DNA of 64,000 nucleotides from Bacillus_AD sp051893455 (GTDB lineage Bacteria > Bacillota > Bacilli > Bacillales > DSM-1321): positions 160,771 to 224,770 of the forward strand of contig JBJFHG010000054.1 in NCBI GenBank assembly GCA_051893455.1. The letters are read 5' to 3'. Made by a program: the position numbers and the translations under genes. Positions 35,045-44,290 of this stretch are shown here, one piece after another (the first letter of the stretch is position 1; the number at the start of each line of letters is the position of its first letter). A model generated the notes under the pieces. The model saw only the letters and a list, made by a program, of their open reading frames with translations, made no database searches and had not been told where the DNA came from.

Positions 35045-35599
35045 ATGATCACGATGCAAGACATCATTTTGGAGGATCACCCGACATTACGCAGTGTCGC
35101 TGAAGAAGTTGATTTGCCTGCTTCCGAAATGGATATCGAGACTGCAAAGAGTATGCTCGAATATGTCATCAACAGCCAGGATGAGGAATTATCGAAAAAA
35201 TACAAGTTGCGTCCCGGCATCGGGCTTGCTGCTCCGCAAATCAATATTTCGAAGAGGATCATCGCTGTCCATGTTACGGATGAAAAAGGCAAGCTATTCA
35301 GCTATGCTCTGTTCAACCCGAAAATCATCAGTCATTCCGTCGAACAGGTTTATCTGGCTAGCGGCGAAGGTTGCTTATCCGTCGACAGAAACGTGCCTGG
35401 ATACGTTCCTCGTTATGCCAGAGTGACTGTAACCGGAACAAATTACGACGGGAAAGAAGTGAAACTGCGTTTAAGAGGTCTTCCTGCCGTTTGTTTCCAG
35501 CATGAGATCGACCACCTGAACGGAATTCTGTTCTATGATCGGATCGATCCGAAAGAGCCTTTGAAACCAATTGAGGGGGCAACTGCCCTAGAACGATAA
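35045..35599 (+). CDS. def: Peptide deformylase
   Basis: A 184-residue metalloenzyme that removes the formyl group from new proteins. All three motifs are intact: GIGLAAPQI (~58-66), EGCLSV (~109-114) with the metal cysteine, and QHEIDHLNG (~152-160) with two metal histidines and the catalytic glutamate. This is the type-II-like long form of Bacillus DefB (YkrB). ATG 35045 is preceded by AGAGGTG. It is flanked by ykyA and ykrA as in B. subtilis. Confidence 0.95.
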   Translation: MITMQDIILEDHPTLRSVAEEVDLPASEMDIETAKSMLEYVINSQDEELSKKYKLRPGIGLAAPQINISKRIIAVHVTDEKGKLFSYALFNPKIISHSVEQVYLASGEGCLSVDRNVPGYVPRYARVTVTGTNYDGKEVKLRLRGLPAVCFQHEIDHLNGILFYDRIDPKEPLKPIEGATALER

Positions 35600-35608
35600 T
35601 GAGTCGAA

Positions 35609-35671
35609 TTAAACACCTTCCGTTGAGACAACAGGTATGAAGCCTGAGCGTTCAACAGAAGGTGTTTTTTA
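35609..35671 (+). terminator. Terminator after def
   Basis: A long imperfect stem, AAACACCTTC against GAAGGTGTTT with an inner GTTGA/TCAAC pairing, ends in TTTTTT on the plus strand. Confidence 0.8.
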
Positions 35672-35723
35672 AATAGATTTTCTCCGTTCGTCCTCCCTTA
35701 TTGCTCTCGCCTTTTCATAAAAA

Positions 35724-35849
35724 AGGCTGTTTTCGCAAACCTTGTTGCCTATGAAGAAGTAGGCTCCAGGTTGCTCGCTTTCCGCTCCCAATCAACTGGT
35801 TTTCATTATCGAACTTATGTAAAAACAACAATTTCTTAGAAAACAGCCT
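35724..35849. repeat. 126-bp MITE-like repeat, copy 1 (complete)
   Basis: Perfect 11-bp terminal inverted repeats AGGCTGTTTTC (35724-35734) and GAAAACAGCCT (35839-35849) bound a 126-bp non-coding unit between def and ykrA. A-rich tracts lie on both sides. A second copy begins at 63950. No transposase is encoded. Confidence 0.75.
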
Positions 35850-35853
35850 AAAA

Positions 35854-35889
35854 AAAAGATGACAACCGTCGTGACCGGCGCCATCTTTT
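35854..35889 (-). terminator. Terminator after ykrA
   Basis: AAAGATG pairs with CATCTTT at the base of a GC-rich imperfect hairpin. A-run on the low side gives T's on the minus strand, just after the ykrA stop. Confidence 0.65.
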
Positions 35890-35895
35890 CATAGC

Positions 35896-36663
35896 TTACA
35901 GTAATTTTGCCTTCAGCAATCCATTGTAGATGCCATCCTCGTCCACTGCTGTTGTCACGATGTCCGCGTGCTTCAGCAATTCCGGTACGGCATTCCCCAT
36001 TGCGATGCCGGTGCCCACTGTTTCAAGCATTTCGATATCATTCAGTCCGTCCCCGAACGCGTATGAGTCTTCAATCGCAAAGCCGGCCCTCTCCAGAAAC
36101 TTCAGAATGCCGACTGCTTTTGAACCGCCAGCCGGAGCGACATCCATGCATACCGGATGCCAGCGGATATAGCGGATATGTTCGTCCAATGACTCGAAAC
36201 TTTTTTCGCTGTCCGGCGTACAATATAAAAGGGTTTGGTAAATATCTTTTTCAAGAAAATAATGTTCATCCAACTCCGGATGCGGCAATGCAAACGTTGC
36301 CAGCGTTTCCGTTATGTCGTCGGAATAAATGGTGGAGCGGACTGTATTTTCATCCATATACACCAATGGCGCTTGTAGTTTTTTGGCTTTTTCGCGCAAT
36401 TTATTCAGACTCTCTTTCCGAATCGGGTTTTTATAGATTACTTCGTTCTCAAAAACAACGTACTGCCCATTAAAACTGACATAGGATTCTATATTAAGCT
36501 CTTTACGCAGATCTTCGAACATAAAGGGAGAACGCCCAGTAGCAATTGCAACGTACACACCTCTATCCTGCAATGCGCGGACAGCTTTCTTAGTTGATTC
36601 AGGCAGCTTTTTGTCATGATCAAGCAATGTGCCATCAATATCAAAAAATACAATCTTACTCAA
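35896..36663 (-). CDS. ykrA: HAD-superfamily Cof-type phosphatase (YkrA)
   Basis: A 255-residue HAD hydrolase. Motif I FFDIDGTLLD (residues 5-14) has both catalytic aspartates, motif II is IATGRS, and motif IV is AFGDGLNDIEML (~202-213). The C2 cap between residues ~85 and 185 is of the Cof type that acts on sugar phosphates or flavin/pyridoxal phosphates. The TTG start at 36663 has AAGGG about 7 bases upstream. Neighbours match B. subtilis ykrA-def. Confidence 0.9.
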   Translation of the reverse strand: MSKIVFFDIDGTLLDHDKKLPESTKKAVRALQDRGVYVAIATGRSPFMFEDLRKELNIESYVSFNGQYVVFENEVIYKNPIRKESLNKLREKAKKLQAPLVYMDENTVRSTIYSDDITETLATFALPHPELDEHYFLEKDIYQTLLYCTPDSEKSFESLDEHIRYIRWHPVCMDVAPAGGSKAVGILKFLERAGFAIEDSYAFGDGLNDIEMLETVGTGIAMGNAVPELLKHADIVTTAVDEDGIYNGLLKAKLL

Positions 36664-36884
36664 ATAGATCCCTTCATTTCTTTATGTATTTGATGCGGTA
36701 TCACATCCAATTAAAATGGTTGCATCGTCTATAGTCAAGGTATGACTTCCGAATTGCCAAGCATTTCCCCTCAACATATATGATTTTTACCGAATACTAA
36801 AAGAAAAATACAATATAAGCTTTATCTGCATCGACCATTCTGTTTTCCCCATTTCAATACTCTAGGCAAAGGAGCAATTTCTTC

Positions 36885-37007
36885 ATGCTAAAGAAATTGC
36901 GCAAGACCCTTCGGAAGCAGTGGAAGGGCTTACTCGAAAGAAATCCATTGCTTATTTTTTTGGCGGACAGGTTCTTCCGATTATGCGAAGGGCTTGTTCT
37001 TTCTTGA
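36885..37007 (+). CDS. Possible small basic peptide, 40 residues
   Basis: ATG 36885 has AAAGGAG 10 bases upstream and a frame of 40 codons to TGA 37007. The peptide begins MLKKLRKTLRKQWKGLLERN and is strongly basic, then hydrophobic. No family recognised. A hairpin covers the ribosome-site-to-start region. It could equally be a structured RNA or chance. It lies directly before the rpoY promoter. Confidence 0.3.
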   Translation: MLKKLRKTLRKQWKGLLERNPLLIFLADRFFRLCEGLVLS

Positions 37008-37031
37008 AAAGTTCACTACAATACCTATTAT
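37004..37031 (+). promoter_or_regulatory. Probable promoter of rpoY-rnjA
   Basis: TTGAAA (37004-37009), a 16-bp spacer and TATTAT (37026-37031). The leader to rpoY would be about 225 nt. Confidence 0.5.
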
Positions 37032-37262
37032 AGAGAAATTGGAAGTAGGAATATATTTTTCCGCCAAAAAATGATATGCTAATACTACATGTATTCAATT
37101 TTACATAACGGAAGGCTTTAATTCCCGCCATTATGGATATAAATACAGAGATGATGATATTTTTCAACCTAGCCATAAATACAGCAGTTTACGATAACGA
37201 TGATATATGCTGTTTTTATATATAAGTAAATAGTCAACAATAGCACTAAGGAGAGAATGAAC

Positions 37263-37472
37263 ATGATTTACAAAGTTTATTACCAAGAAGACAAAGTGGA
37301 GGCACCTGTACGCGAAAAGACAAAAACAGTTTACGTCGAAGCTGATTCTGTTCGTGAAGTTAGACACATCCTGAACGAAAAGAACTACAACATCGAGTAT
37401 GTAGGTCCCGTGTCGGATGCATACCTTGAGTTCGAAAAACAAAATGAAGATTTTAAAGTATTGGAGCAATGA
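37263..37472 (+). CDS. rpoY: RNA polymerase epsilon subunit RpoY
   Basis: A 69-residue acidic protein starting MIYKVYYQEDKVEAPVREKT, the RpoY (YkzG) signature. It is a small accessory RNA polymerase subunit of Firmicutes, structurally like phage Gp2. ATG 37263 has AAGGAG 9 bases before; the ATG six bases earlier is too close. It precedes rnjA by 6 bp, the conserved rpoY-rnjA operon. Confidence 0.95.
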   Translation: MIYKVYYQEDKVEAPVREKTKTVYVEADSVREVRHILNEKNYNIEYVGPVSDAYLEFEKQNEDFKVLEQ

Positions 37473-37478
37473 TAACAT

Positions 37479-39161
37479 ATGAAATTTGTTAAAAATGACC
37501 AGACCGCCGTGTTTGCACTTGGCGGTCTTGGTGAAATCGGAAAAAATACGTACGGAGTTCAGTTCCAAGATGAAATCATCCTGATCGACGCCGGGATTAA
37601 ATTCCCGGAGGATGAATTGCTTGGAATCGATTATGTAATACCTGACTATTCCTATTTAGTGAAAAATGCAGACAAGATCAAAGGGCTTTTCATCACACAC
37701 GGCCATGAGGACCATATCGGAGGAATCCCGTACTTGCTGAAACAGATAAACGTACCTATCTATGCAGGTAAACTGGCTCTCGGCTTGATCAAAAACAAAC
37801 TGGAAGAACACGGTTTGCTTCGCCAAACGAAAATGATCGAGATTAAAGAAGATGACATCATTAAGTTCCGTAAGACATCCGTGACATTCTTCCGTACGAC
37901 CCACAGTATCCCTGATTCATACGGTATCGTGGTGAAAACCCCTCCTGGACAAGTTGTCCATACAGGAGACTTCAAATTTGATTTCACTCCTGTTGGAGAA
38001 CCGGCCAACCTGACGAAAATGGCCGAAATCGGCAAAGAAGGTGTTCTATGCCTGCTTTCTGACAGCACTAACAGTGAGGTCCCTCACTTTACAATGAGTG
38101 AACGGCTTGTCGGTGAAAGTATTGAAGATATCTTCCGTAAAGTGGAGGGGCGCATTATCTTTGCGACATTCGCATCAAATATTCACCGCCTTCAGCAAGT
38201 GGTTGAAGCTGCGGTTGCAAACGGCAGAAAAATCGCTGTTTTCGGACGGAGCATGGAAGCGGCCATCAATATCGGACAGGAGCTCGGCTATATTAACGCT
38301 CCAAAAGATACATTTATCGATGCGCAGCAAATCAATCGACTGCCTTCCCATCGGGTGACAATCCTATGTACAGGAAGCCAAGGCGAACCTATGGCTGCAT
38401 TGTCCCGTATCGCAAACGGCACCCATAGGCAAATTCAAATCAACCCTGGCGATACAGTCGTGTTCTCTTCCTCGCCGATCCCGGGCAACACGATCAGTGT
38501 ATCTCGCACAATCAATATGCTATTCAAAGCCGGAGCCGATGTTATCCATGGCAAACTGAGCAATATTCATACATCCGGACATGGCGGACAGGAAGAGCAA
38601 AAGTTGATGATCCGGTTGATGAGGCCACGTTTCTTCATGCCGATCCACGGTGAGTACCGCATGCAGAAGATGCATGCCCAACATGCGATCGACTGCGGTG
38701 TCCCTGAAGAAAACTGCTTCATCATGGATAACGGCGAAGTGCTTGCTTTAAGTAGCAACACAGCGCAGGTAGCCGGGAAAATTCAATCAGGTTCCGTCTA
38801 TATCGATGGAAACGGAATCGGCGATATCGGCAATATCGTGTTGCGCGACCGCCGTATCCTATCGGAAGAAGGACTTGTAGTCGTTGTTGTCAGCATCAAT
38901 ATGAAAGACTTTAAGATTGCTGCCGGACCGGACATCATCTCCCGCGGTTTCGTATACATGAGAGAATCCGGAGACCTGATCAGCGATGCCCAAAGCCTTA
39001 TTAAGAAGCACCTGAACAAAGTGATGGAAAGACGGACAAGCCAATGGTCGGAAATCAAGAACCAAATCACCGATACGCTTGCGCCATTCCTATATGAAAA
39101 AACAAAACGCCGTCCGATGATCCTGCCAATCATCATGGAAGTCGACGGCAAAGAAAAATAA
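37479..39161 (+). CDS. rnjA: Ribonuclease J1
   Basis: A 560-residue beta-CASP metallo-beta-lactamase RNase with 5'-3' exo- and endonuclease activity, central to mRNA turnover and rRNA maturation. Zinc motif HGHEDHIGG lies near residues 74-82, with further ligands in HTGDFKFD (~164-171) and the beta-CASP block (FASNIHRLQQ, SSSPIPGN, HTSGHGGQEE, PIHGEYR). The C-terminal domain carries DIISRGFVYMRES. The ribosome site GGAG lies inside the end of rpoY, so translation is probably coupled. The GapA-RNase J1 interaction promoted by SR1P links it to the sr1 locus here. Confidence 0.97.
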   Translation: MKFVKNDQTAVFALGGLGEIGKNTYGVQFQDEIILIDAGIKFPEDELLGIDYVIPDYSYLVKNADKIKGLFITHGHEDHIGGIPYLLKQINVPIYAGKLALGLIKNKLEEHGLLRQTKMIEIKEDDIIKFRKTSVTFFRTTHSIPDSYGIVVKTPPGQVVHTGDFKFDFTPVGEPANLTKMAEIGKEGVLCLLSDSTNSEVPHFTMSERLVGESIEDIFRKVEGRIIFATFASNIHRLQQVVEAAVANGRKIAVFGRSMEAAINIGQELGYINAPKDTFIDAQQINRLPSHRVTILCTGSQGEPMAALSRIANGTHRQIQINPGDTVVFSSSPIPGNTISVSRTINMLFKAGADVIHGKLSNIHTSGHGGQEEQKLMIRLMRPRFFMPIHGEYRMQKMHAQHAIDCGVPEENCFIMDNGEVLALSSNTAQVAGKIQSGSVYIDGNGIGDIGNIVLRDRRILSEEGLVVVVVSINMKDFKIAAGPDIISRGFVYMRESGDLISDAQSLIKKHLNKVMERRTSQWSEIKNQITDTLAPFLYEKTKRRPMILPIIMEVDGKEK

Positions 39162-39169
39162 TCGAAACC

Positions 39170-39200
39170 AAGAGCGGCCGGAATTTCCGTCCGCTCTTTT
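39170..39200 (+). terminator. Terminator after rnjA
   Basis: AAGAGCGG pairs with CCGCTCTT across a 13-base loop and ends in TTTT, nine bp after the rnjA stop. Confidence 0.78.
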
Positions 39201-39473
39201 GTCTGTCTCATCCTTTTACATTTTACCTATGAACAATGACACCCTTACATTACATTATGTATGATATGCCGCCCACCTGTGTATATATACCCATATGACC
39301 ATTTTCACACATGATGAAAATCATCTATCTTACAGGAAATTCATTACAGATACTTAATTCATTCGGTGCATCTTTCATGTTTCCTGTTTATGAAAAAACA
39401 AAACATGCTATACTAATCAGGAACATTCGTTTGTATAACATGCCGCAAAAGTCAGGAAGGATGGATAGGTCAA

Positions 39474-39740
39474 ATGATCCTGCAAGAACGAAATTACTAC
39501 ATAACCATTTTCCGTACATTCTCAAACAGAAAAATAACAATGAAGTGCGGAAAAGACCCTAACGACGTGCTGAACAAAGTAAAAGAATTCAGCAAGTCCA
39601 CCGATCTACTGGGCCCTGTGTCGATCCAGGAAGTATTCTATTTCGAATCAGGCATCCAGCATCCATACCAGTTCATCTTCAATGAAAAACAAGAAATCAT
39701 CGGCCTCGAGAAAACTTCAGAAACGTTATCCGCAGGGTGA
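39474..39740 (+). CDS. Hypothetical protein, 88 residues
   Basis: A small soluble charged protein not recognised. The ribosome site is weak (AGG 5-13 bases ahead of ATG 39474), so the start is uncertain; ATG 39540 is another option. The sequence has a normal composition and ends just before a strong terminator, which supports a real gene. The preceding 270 bp after the rnjA terminator show nothing identifiable. Confidence 0.55.
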   Translation: MILQERNYYITIFRTFSNRKITMKCGKDPNDVLNKVKEFSKSTDLLGPVSIQEVFYFESGIQHPYQFIFNEKQEIIGLEKTSETLSAG

Positions 39741-39756
39741 ACCATTACATGAAACA

Positions 39757-39801
39757 AAAACCAAGGGCGAATGCTTAGACAGCATTCGCCCTTGGTTTTT
39801 A
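39757..39801. terminator. Bidirectional terminator before ktrC
   Basis: A 15-bp perfect stem (CCAAGGGCGAATGCT and complement, TAGAC-type loop) flanked by AAAAA and TTTTT between two convergent genes. Confidence 0.9.
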
Positions 39802-39811
39802 TTTCACCTTG

Positions 39812-40471
39812 CTATTCCAGGACCTTTTTTTCAAAACGGTTAATGGCCATATCGGATCCGATAACGATCAAAACGTCCCCTTCTTTCATCTCTTCGTCCG
39901 CCTGCGGTGACACGATGATGTTACGTCCTCTTTTGAACGCCACGATGTTGATTCCATATCTGGCGCGAATATCAAGGTCCAGCAATGTTTTTCCGTCCAG
40001 CGTTTTTGGAGCTACGATTTCGACGAGTGAATGCTCGTCTGATAACTCCAGATAGTCGAGGACATTATTGGAAACAATCTTGTGCGCAATTCTTCTGCCC
40101 ATATCCCTCTCAGGATGGACAACATGGTCCGCCCCGATCTTGTTAAGGACTTTCTCATGGTAATCATTCTGTGCTTTCACTGTGATCCCTTTCACGCCCA
40201 GTTCCTTGAGGATCAAGGTCGTCAATATGCTAGCCTGGATGTTATCGCCGATTGCAACGATGACATGGTCGAAATTCCGGATACCGAGACTTTTCAACAT
40301 AGCTTCGTCTGTTGTGTCTCCAATGACCGCATGGGAGGCAATGGCGGCAAATTCATTGACTCTGTCCTCATCCGTGTCAATGGCCAGTACCTCCATGCCT
40401 AAAGCAACCAATTCCCTGCAAATGCTGCCGCCGAATCGGCCAAGCCCGATCACTGCGAATTCTTTTTTCAC
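39812..40471 (-). CDS. ktrC: K+ uptake regulatory RCK protein KtrC
   Basis: A 219-residue soluble regulatory ring subunit. RCK_N has the Rossmann motif IGLGRFGGS (~8-16) with DTDED at the end of strand 2, and RCK_C (TrkA_C, ~135-219) follows. These subunits gate KtrD/KtrB channels and bind ADP/ATP and c-di-AMP. GTG 40471 has GGAGG 8 bases before. Location next to rnjA matches ktrC (ykqB). No membrane partner is in the window, as in B. subtilis where ktrD is separate. Confidence 0.92.
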   Translation of the reverse strand: MKKEFAVIGLGRFGGSICRELVALGMEVLAIDTDEDRVNEFAAIASHAVIGDTTDEAMLKSLGIRNFDHVIVAIGDNIQASILTTLILKELGVKGITVKAQNDYHEKVLNKIGADHVVHPERDMGRRIAHKIVSNNVLDYLELSDEHSLVEIVAPKTLDGKTLLDLDIRARYGINIVAFKRGRNIIVSPQADEEMKEGDVLIVIGSDMAINRFEKKVLE

Positions 40472-40531
40472 AAAACATTCCTCCACAATCAATATGCATG
40501 ACCATATTCTATCATATCGGAAGTTCAGTGA

Positions 40532-42346
40532 CTACATGTCATAGCCAGCCTTGTATTGGGCTTCGATCAGGTGGTGATAATGCCCTTCTTGCCGAAGGAG
40601 TTCTTCATGTGTCCCCTGTTCGATCACTTCCCCTTCTCTCAGCACATAAATAATATCAGCATCCCTGATTGTGGACAGCCTATGGGCGATGATAATCGAT
40701 GTACGTCCTTCTAAAAGTGTCTTCAGCGCCTTTTGGATCTTAACCTCAGATTCGGTATCAATGCTGGCGGTCGCTTCATCGAGAATGATGATTGTCGGGT
40801 CTGCCAGCAGCGCCCTCGCAAATGATAGCAGCTGCCTTTCTCCGACCGATAGGACATTCCCCCGTTCCTCCACCTCGGTTTCATACCCTTTCTTTAGCTT
40901 ACCGATAAATCCGGCAGCACCGACCGCTTCAGCGGCTGCCTTTACCTCCGCGTCTGTGGCATCCGGCCTTCCGAACCGGATGTTCTCCATGATTGTCCCG
41001 GAAAAGATGAATGTCTCCTGAAGCACTATGCTTATATGACGGCGCAGAGAAGATACGGATATATCTTTTATATCGATATCATCAATCCGGATTATCCCGC
41101 CTGTCCTATCATAAAAGCGGCTGATCAGGTTAGCGATGGATGTTTTCCCAGAACCGGTATGGCCGACAAGCGCTACCTTCTGGCCTGCCTCCATCTTTAA
41201 ATTGATTCCTTTCAGCGCTTTTCTTTTGCCATCGTAGCTGAATTCGACATTTTCAAAATCAATTTTCCCCTTCATGACATCCACCTCTACTGAATCTGGC
41301 CGGTCGGCAACCAGCGGCTTTTCATCAAGGAATTCGAAAATCCGTTCAGAAGATGCCATCCCGATCAGTAGTTGATTATACACTTGGCCCAGCCTCGAGA
41401 TTGGGTCCCAAAACATACCCAGATAAAACGCGAAGGAAACAAAGGCACCGATGCTTAATGAACCATTGCTGATGAGTGTGGCGCCGTACCAAATCAAAGC
41501 CGCTGTCCCGAGGGCGTTCGTCATCTCGACAAACGGGCGGAACATGGCATTTTTCTGGGATGCGCTTCTCCAGCTTTCAAAGTTCTCCTCATTGATGCTG
41601 TTAAAAAAACGCATGTTTTCCCTTTCCTGCGTAAATGACTGTGTCACCCTGATGCCCTGGATACTTTCGTTCAGATGCGAATTCAGGACCGACTGCTTCA
41701 ACCGGACATTCTGCCAGCTTCTCCGGATTTTTTTCCGAAGGTTCGTGGAAATGAAGAACATAAGCGGTAAAATAACCAAGACTGCCAGCGTCAGTTCAGG
41801 GCTCAGGAAAAACAGGATGGCGACAATCCCGATGAGCATGATGATGTCCATTAGCAGGTTGATGACGCCGTTCGTGAACAACTCTTGCAGCGAGTTGATG
41901 TCATTCATGATACGAACGAGAATCGAGCCTGCCGACCGCTGATCGAAAAAACGGTTCGATAAGCTTTGTACATGAGTGAATAGATGCTTGCGCAAATCAA
42001 GAATGACACTCTGCCCAAGATAATTCATCCAACGGATCCGGAAAATGTTCATTACATAAGAAACGATATACAGAGCGGCTATGACAGCAATCAGCTTTAT
42101 AAGCAGCTCGCTATCTTTGCCCATAATGGCATTCTCCAAAACGTATACGCCAATCAAGATCGGAATAATCAGACGGATTGCCGTCGTGACGATAACTGCC
42201 ATAAACGAAAGCGGCAGCAAGTTTTTGCTGTATGGCTTCAGATAACTGAGCAGGCGCAGCATCTGAGCCCAGTTGAATGGTTTATCGATAATGGTGTCAG
42301 GCGCATATTTGAAACGCTTCAGTACTTTTTCAGATTCCAAGCTCAT
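40532..42346 (-). CDS. ABC exporter, second half of a heterodimer
   Basis: A 604-residue fused TMD-NBD exporter protein. The N-terminal half has six membrane helices (~40-330). The NBD has Walker A GHTGSGKTS, Walker B IIILDEATASIDTESE with the catalytic glutamate, and the switch IIAHRLST. Its signature reads LSVGERQ instead of LSGGQ. The start overlaps the previous gene's stop (ATGA), so the two are translationally coupled and almost certainly form one heterodimer. Families of this type pump lipids, drugs or peptides. I do not assign a specific Bacillus orthologue. Confidence 0.88.
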   Translation of the reverse strand: MSLESEKVLKRFKYAPDTIIDKPFNWAQMLRLLSYLKPYSKNLLPLSFMAVIVTTAIRLIIPILIGVYVLENAIMGKDSELLIKLIAVIAALYIVSYVMNIFRIRWMNYLGQSVILDLRKHLFTHVQSLSNRFFDQRSAGSILVRIMNDINSLQELFTNGVINLLMDIIMLIGIVAILFFLSPELTLAVLVILPLMFFISTNLRKKIRRSWQNVRLKQSVLNSHLNESIQGIRVTQSFTQERENMRFFNSINEENFESWRSASQKNAMFRPFVEMTNALGTAALIWYGATLISNGSLSIGAFVSFAFYLGMFWDPISRLGQVYNQLLIGMASSERIFEFLDEKPLVADRPDSVEVDVMKGKIDFENVEFSYDGKRKALKGINLKMEAGQKVALVGHTGSGKTSIANLISRFYDRTGGIIRIDDIDIKDISVSSLRRHISIVLQETFIFSGTIMENIRFGRPDATDAEVKAAAEAVGAAGFIGKLKKGYETEVEERGNVLSVGERQLLSFARALLADPTIIILDEATASIDTESEVKIQKALKTLLEGRTSIIIAHRLSTIRDADIIYVLREGEVIEQGTHEELLRQEGHYHHLIEAQYKAGYDM

Positions 42347-44109
42347 GATCTCACCTCTCTTTTATGCAAGCGCAGCTGTTTCTGATCGCTGTACTGGATA
42401 TCATATACGTTTCTGTAGATACCTCCAGACCGCGAGATCAGTTCTTCATGACTGCCGCGTTCTGCGATAGCACCGTTATTAAGCACAAGGATTTCGTCGC
42501 ACATTTTGACGGATGAGATCCGGTGGGCAATAATGATCGTTGTGCGTCCCTTCATGACTTCTTCTAATGCCATCTGGATATTCTGTTCCGTCTCCATATC
42601 GACTGCGCTTGTTGCATCATCCAATATCAATATCGCCGGATTCAAGCAGAAAGCACGGGCAATCGCAATCCTTTGTTTCTGCCCGCCGGAAAGCCCGAGA
42701 CCTCTTTCACCCAGCATCGTATCATAGCCATCCGGCAGCCCCATGATGAATTCATGCGCCTCGGCCTTTTTAGCGGCGTAGATGATTTCTTCCATCGTCG
42801 CATCCGGCCTTCCATATGAAATATTGGAGCGTATCGATGAGGAAAATAAAAACGATTCCTGCATGACAAGGCCAATCTGCTTCCGCAATGAAGCAAGCTC
42901 ATATTCCCTGATATCAAGCCCATCCACCTTTATCTTGCCTTCTGTCGGCTCATAAAAGCGGGCCAATAGCTGAGTCAAGGACGTTTTTCCGCTGCCTGTC
43001 GCTCCGATGATGCCCAGTTTCTTGCCTGCGGACAATTCAAAAGAGATATCGGTCAACGCGGCATTGTCACTTCCTTCATACGTAAGTGATACAGTTTGGA
43101 ACTCCACATCCCCTTTTGCCTGTTCGAGCGGAATTCCATCTTCTTTTTCTACGACCTCCTGATCGACTTCCAGTACTTCAAGAAGCCTCTCCCCTGATGC
43201 TTTCGATTGAGAGAACAGGTTGATGATATAACCGAGATTGGCGATTGGCCATATGATATACCACACCAAGCTGTAGAAAGCGACAAGCTCTCCCGGATTC
43301 ATGCTTCCCCCGATGACGAGATAACCTCCATAGCTGAACATCAGAATGACAGCTACATGGCCGATGAATTCCATCAGCGGAAAGAAATGAGCCATTATGT
43401 TGGATGTCCGTATGTAATTATCCTTATACTCCGTGTTCGAGCGGTTGAATTTGTTGATTTCAAACCCTTCCCTCGATAATGATTTGACCGTCTGCATGCC
43501 GCTGATGTTTTCCTGTACATTCGTATTCAGTCTGCCGAAGGACTTGCGGATCCCTCTGAAAGCCGGAGTGACACGCTTCTCGAACTGATAGACGACGACA
43601 GCCAAAAACGGGATGATACACATCGTCACAAGTGTCAACGGAACAGAATAATAGAACATGACACCTAAACTGAGGCTAATCAGCAACAATACCCGCATCA
43701 GTTCTGTAATCCCAAACGACAGAAAGTGACGGAACCCCTCCACATCTGCTGTCAGGCGGGACATCAGATCACCCGTGCTCGCCCGGTCGTAATAACGATA
43801 CGATAGAAACTGCAGCTTCTCATAAAGCGAGTTCCTTAAACGATAGACTGATAGAATTCCGAATAAATCCCCCTGATATTGGGTCATATAAGATGAGATA
43901 CCCTTAATGACCATCAATACGACAAAGCCTACCGCCAAATACGGAATCATATCGTATTCCCCGTTCAGCACCGCTTCATCTATCGTCAGTTGCAGGATGA
44001 TTGGATAAACGACTGTGATGGCAGTCATAACGAGCAAAAAGAACAATGACCATAATAAATGTGACTTGTAAGACCAGTAGAATCGTTTCAGCTTCTTAAA
44101 TGTTTCCAC
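42343..44109 (-). CDS. ABC exporter, first half of a heterodimer
   Basis: A 588-residue TMD-NBD protein with six helices and a complete ATPase domain: Walker A GATGSGKTS, signature LGLSGGQKQRIAIARAF, and H-loop IIAHRISS. In Walker B the catalytic glutamate is replaced by aspartate (LILDDATSAVD). Paired with the LSVGE signature of its partner, this creates one degenerate and one active ATP site, the hallmark of asymmetric heterodimeric exporters such as LmrCD and TM287/288. The GTG start at 44109 sits 7 bases after GAGGGGG, in preference to the ATG two codons before. Substrate unknown. Confidence 0.88.
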   Translation of the reverse strand: METFKKLKRFYWSYKSHLLWSLFFLLVMTAITVVYPIILQLTIDEAVLNGEYDMIPYLAVGFVVLMVIKGISSYMTQYQGDLFGILSVYRLRNSLYEKLQFLSYRYYDRASTGDLMSRLTADVEGFRHFLSFGITELMRVLLLISLSLGVMFYYSVPLTLVTMCIIPFLAVVVYQFEKRVTPAFRGIRKSFGRLNTNVQENISGMQTVKSLSREGFEINKFNRSNTEYKDNYIRTSNIMAHFFPLMEFIGHVAVILMFSYGGYLVIGGSMNPGELVAFYSLVWYIIWPIANLGYIINLFSQSKASGERLLEVLEVDQEVVEKEDGIPLEQAKGDVEFQTVSLTYEGSDNAALTDISFELSAGKKLGIIGATGSGKTSLTQLLARFYEPTEGKIKVDGLDIREYELASLRKQIGLVMQESFLFSSSIRSNISYGRPDATMEEIIYAAKKAEAHEFIMGLPDGYDTMLGERGLGLSGGQKQRIAIARAFCLNPAILILDDATSAVDMETEQNIQMALEEVMKGRTTIIIAHRISSVKMCDEILVLNNGAIAERGSHEELISRSGGIYRNVYDIQYSDQKQLRLHKREVRS

Positions 44110-44252
44110 TTGCATTCCCCCTCACCGCTTGAAAAATATCCCACATTATAAAAGCCGTATCTATAAATATATCGGTTTCCGAAGTATTTTTCCAGTATTT
44201 TTCGAAAAATCAATCAATTTACCTGTCGGACTGAAATCAAGGCAATAAAAAA

Positions 44253-44280
44253 GGATTGGATCCCGCATTCGGGCCCAACC
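44253..44280 (-). terminator. Terminator after catalase gene
   Basis: GGTTGGGCCCG pairs with CGGGATCCAATCC with mismatches, and an A-run on the low side gives TTTTTT on minus, just after the catalase stop. Confidence 0.7.
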
Positions 44281-44290
44281 CTAACATCGA

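Larger units (their letters stand above)
36664..37262. other. Intergenic region between ykrA and rpoY
   Basis: About 600 bp. It holds a possible 40-codon ORF (36885-37007), a hairpin GCAATTTCTT/AAGAAATTGC (36874-36900) at the start of that ORF, and the rpoY-side promoter at 37004-37031. The rest shows nothing I can name. Confidence 0.5.
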
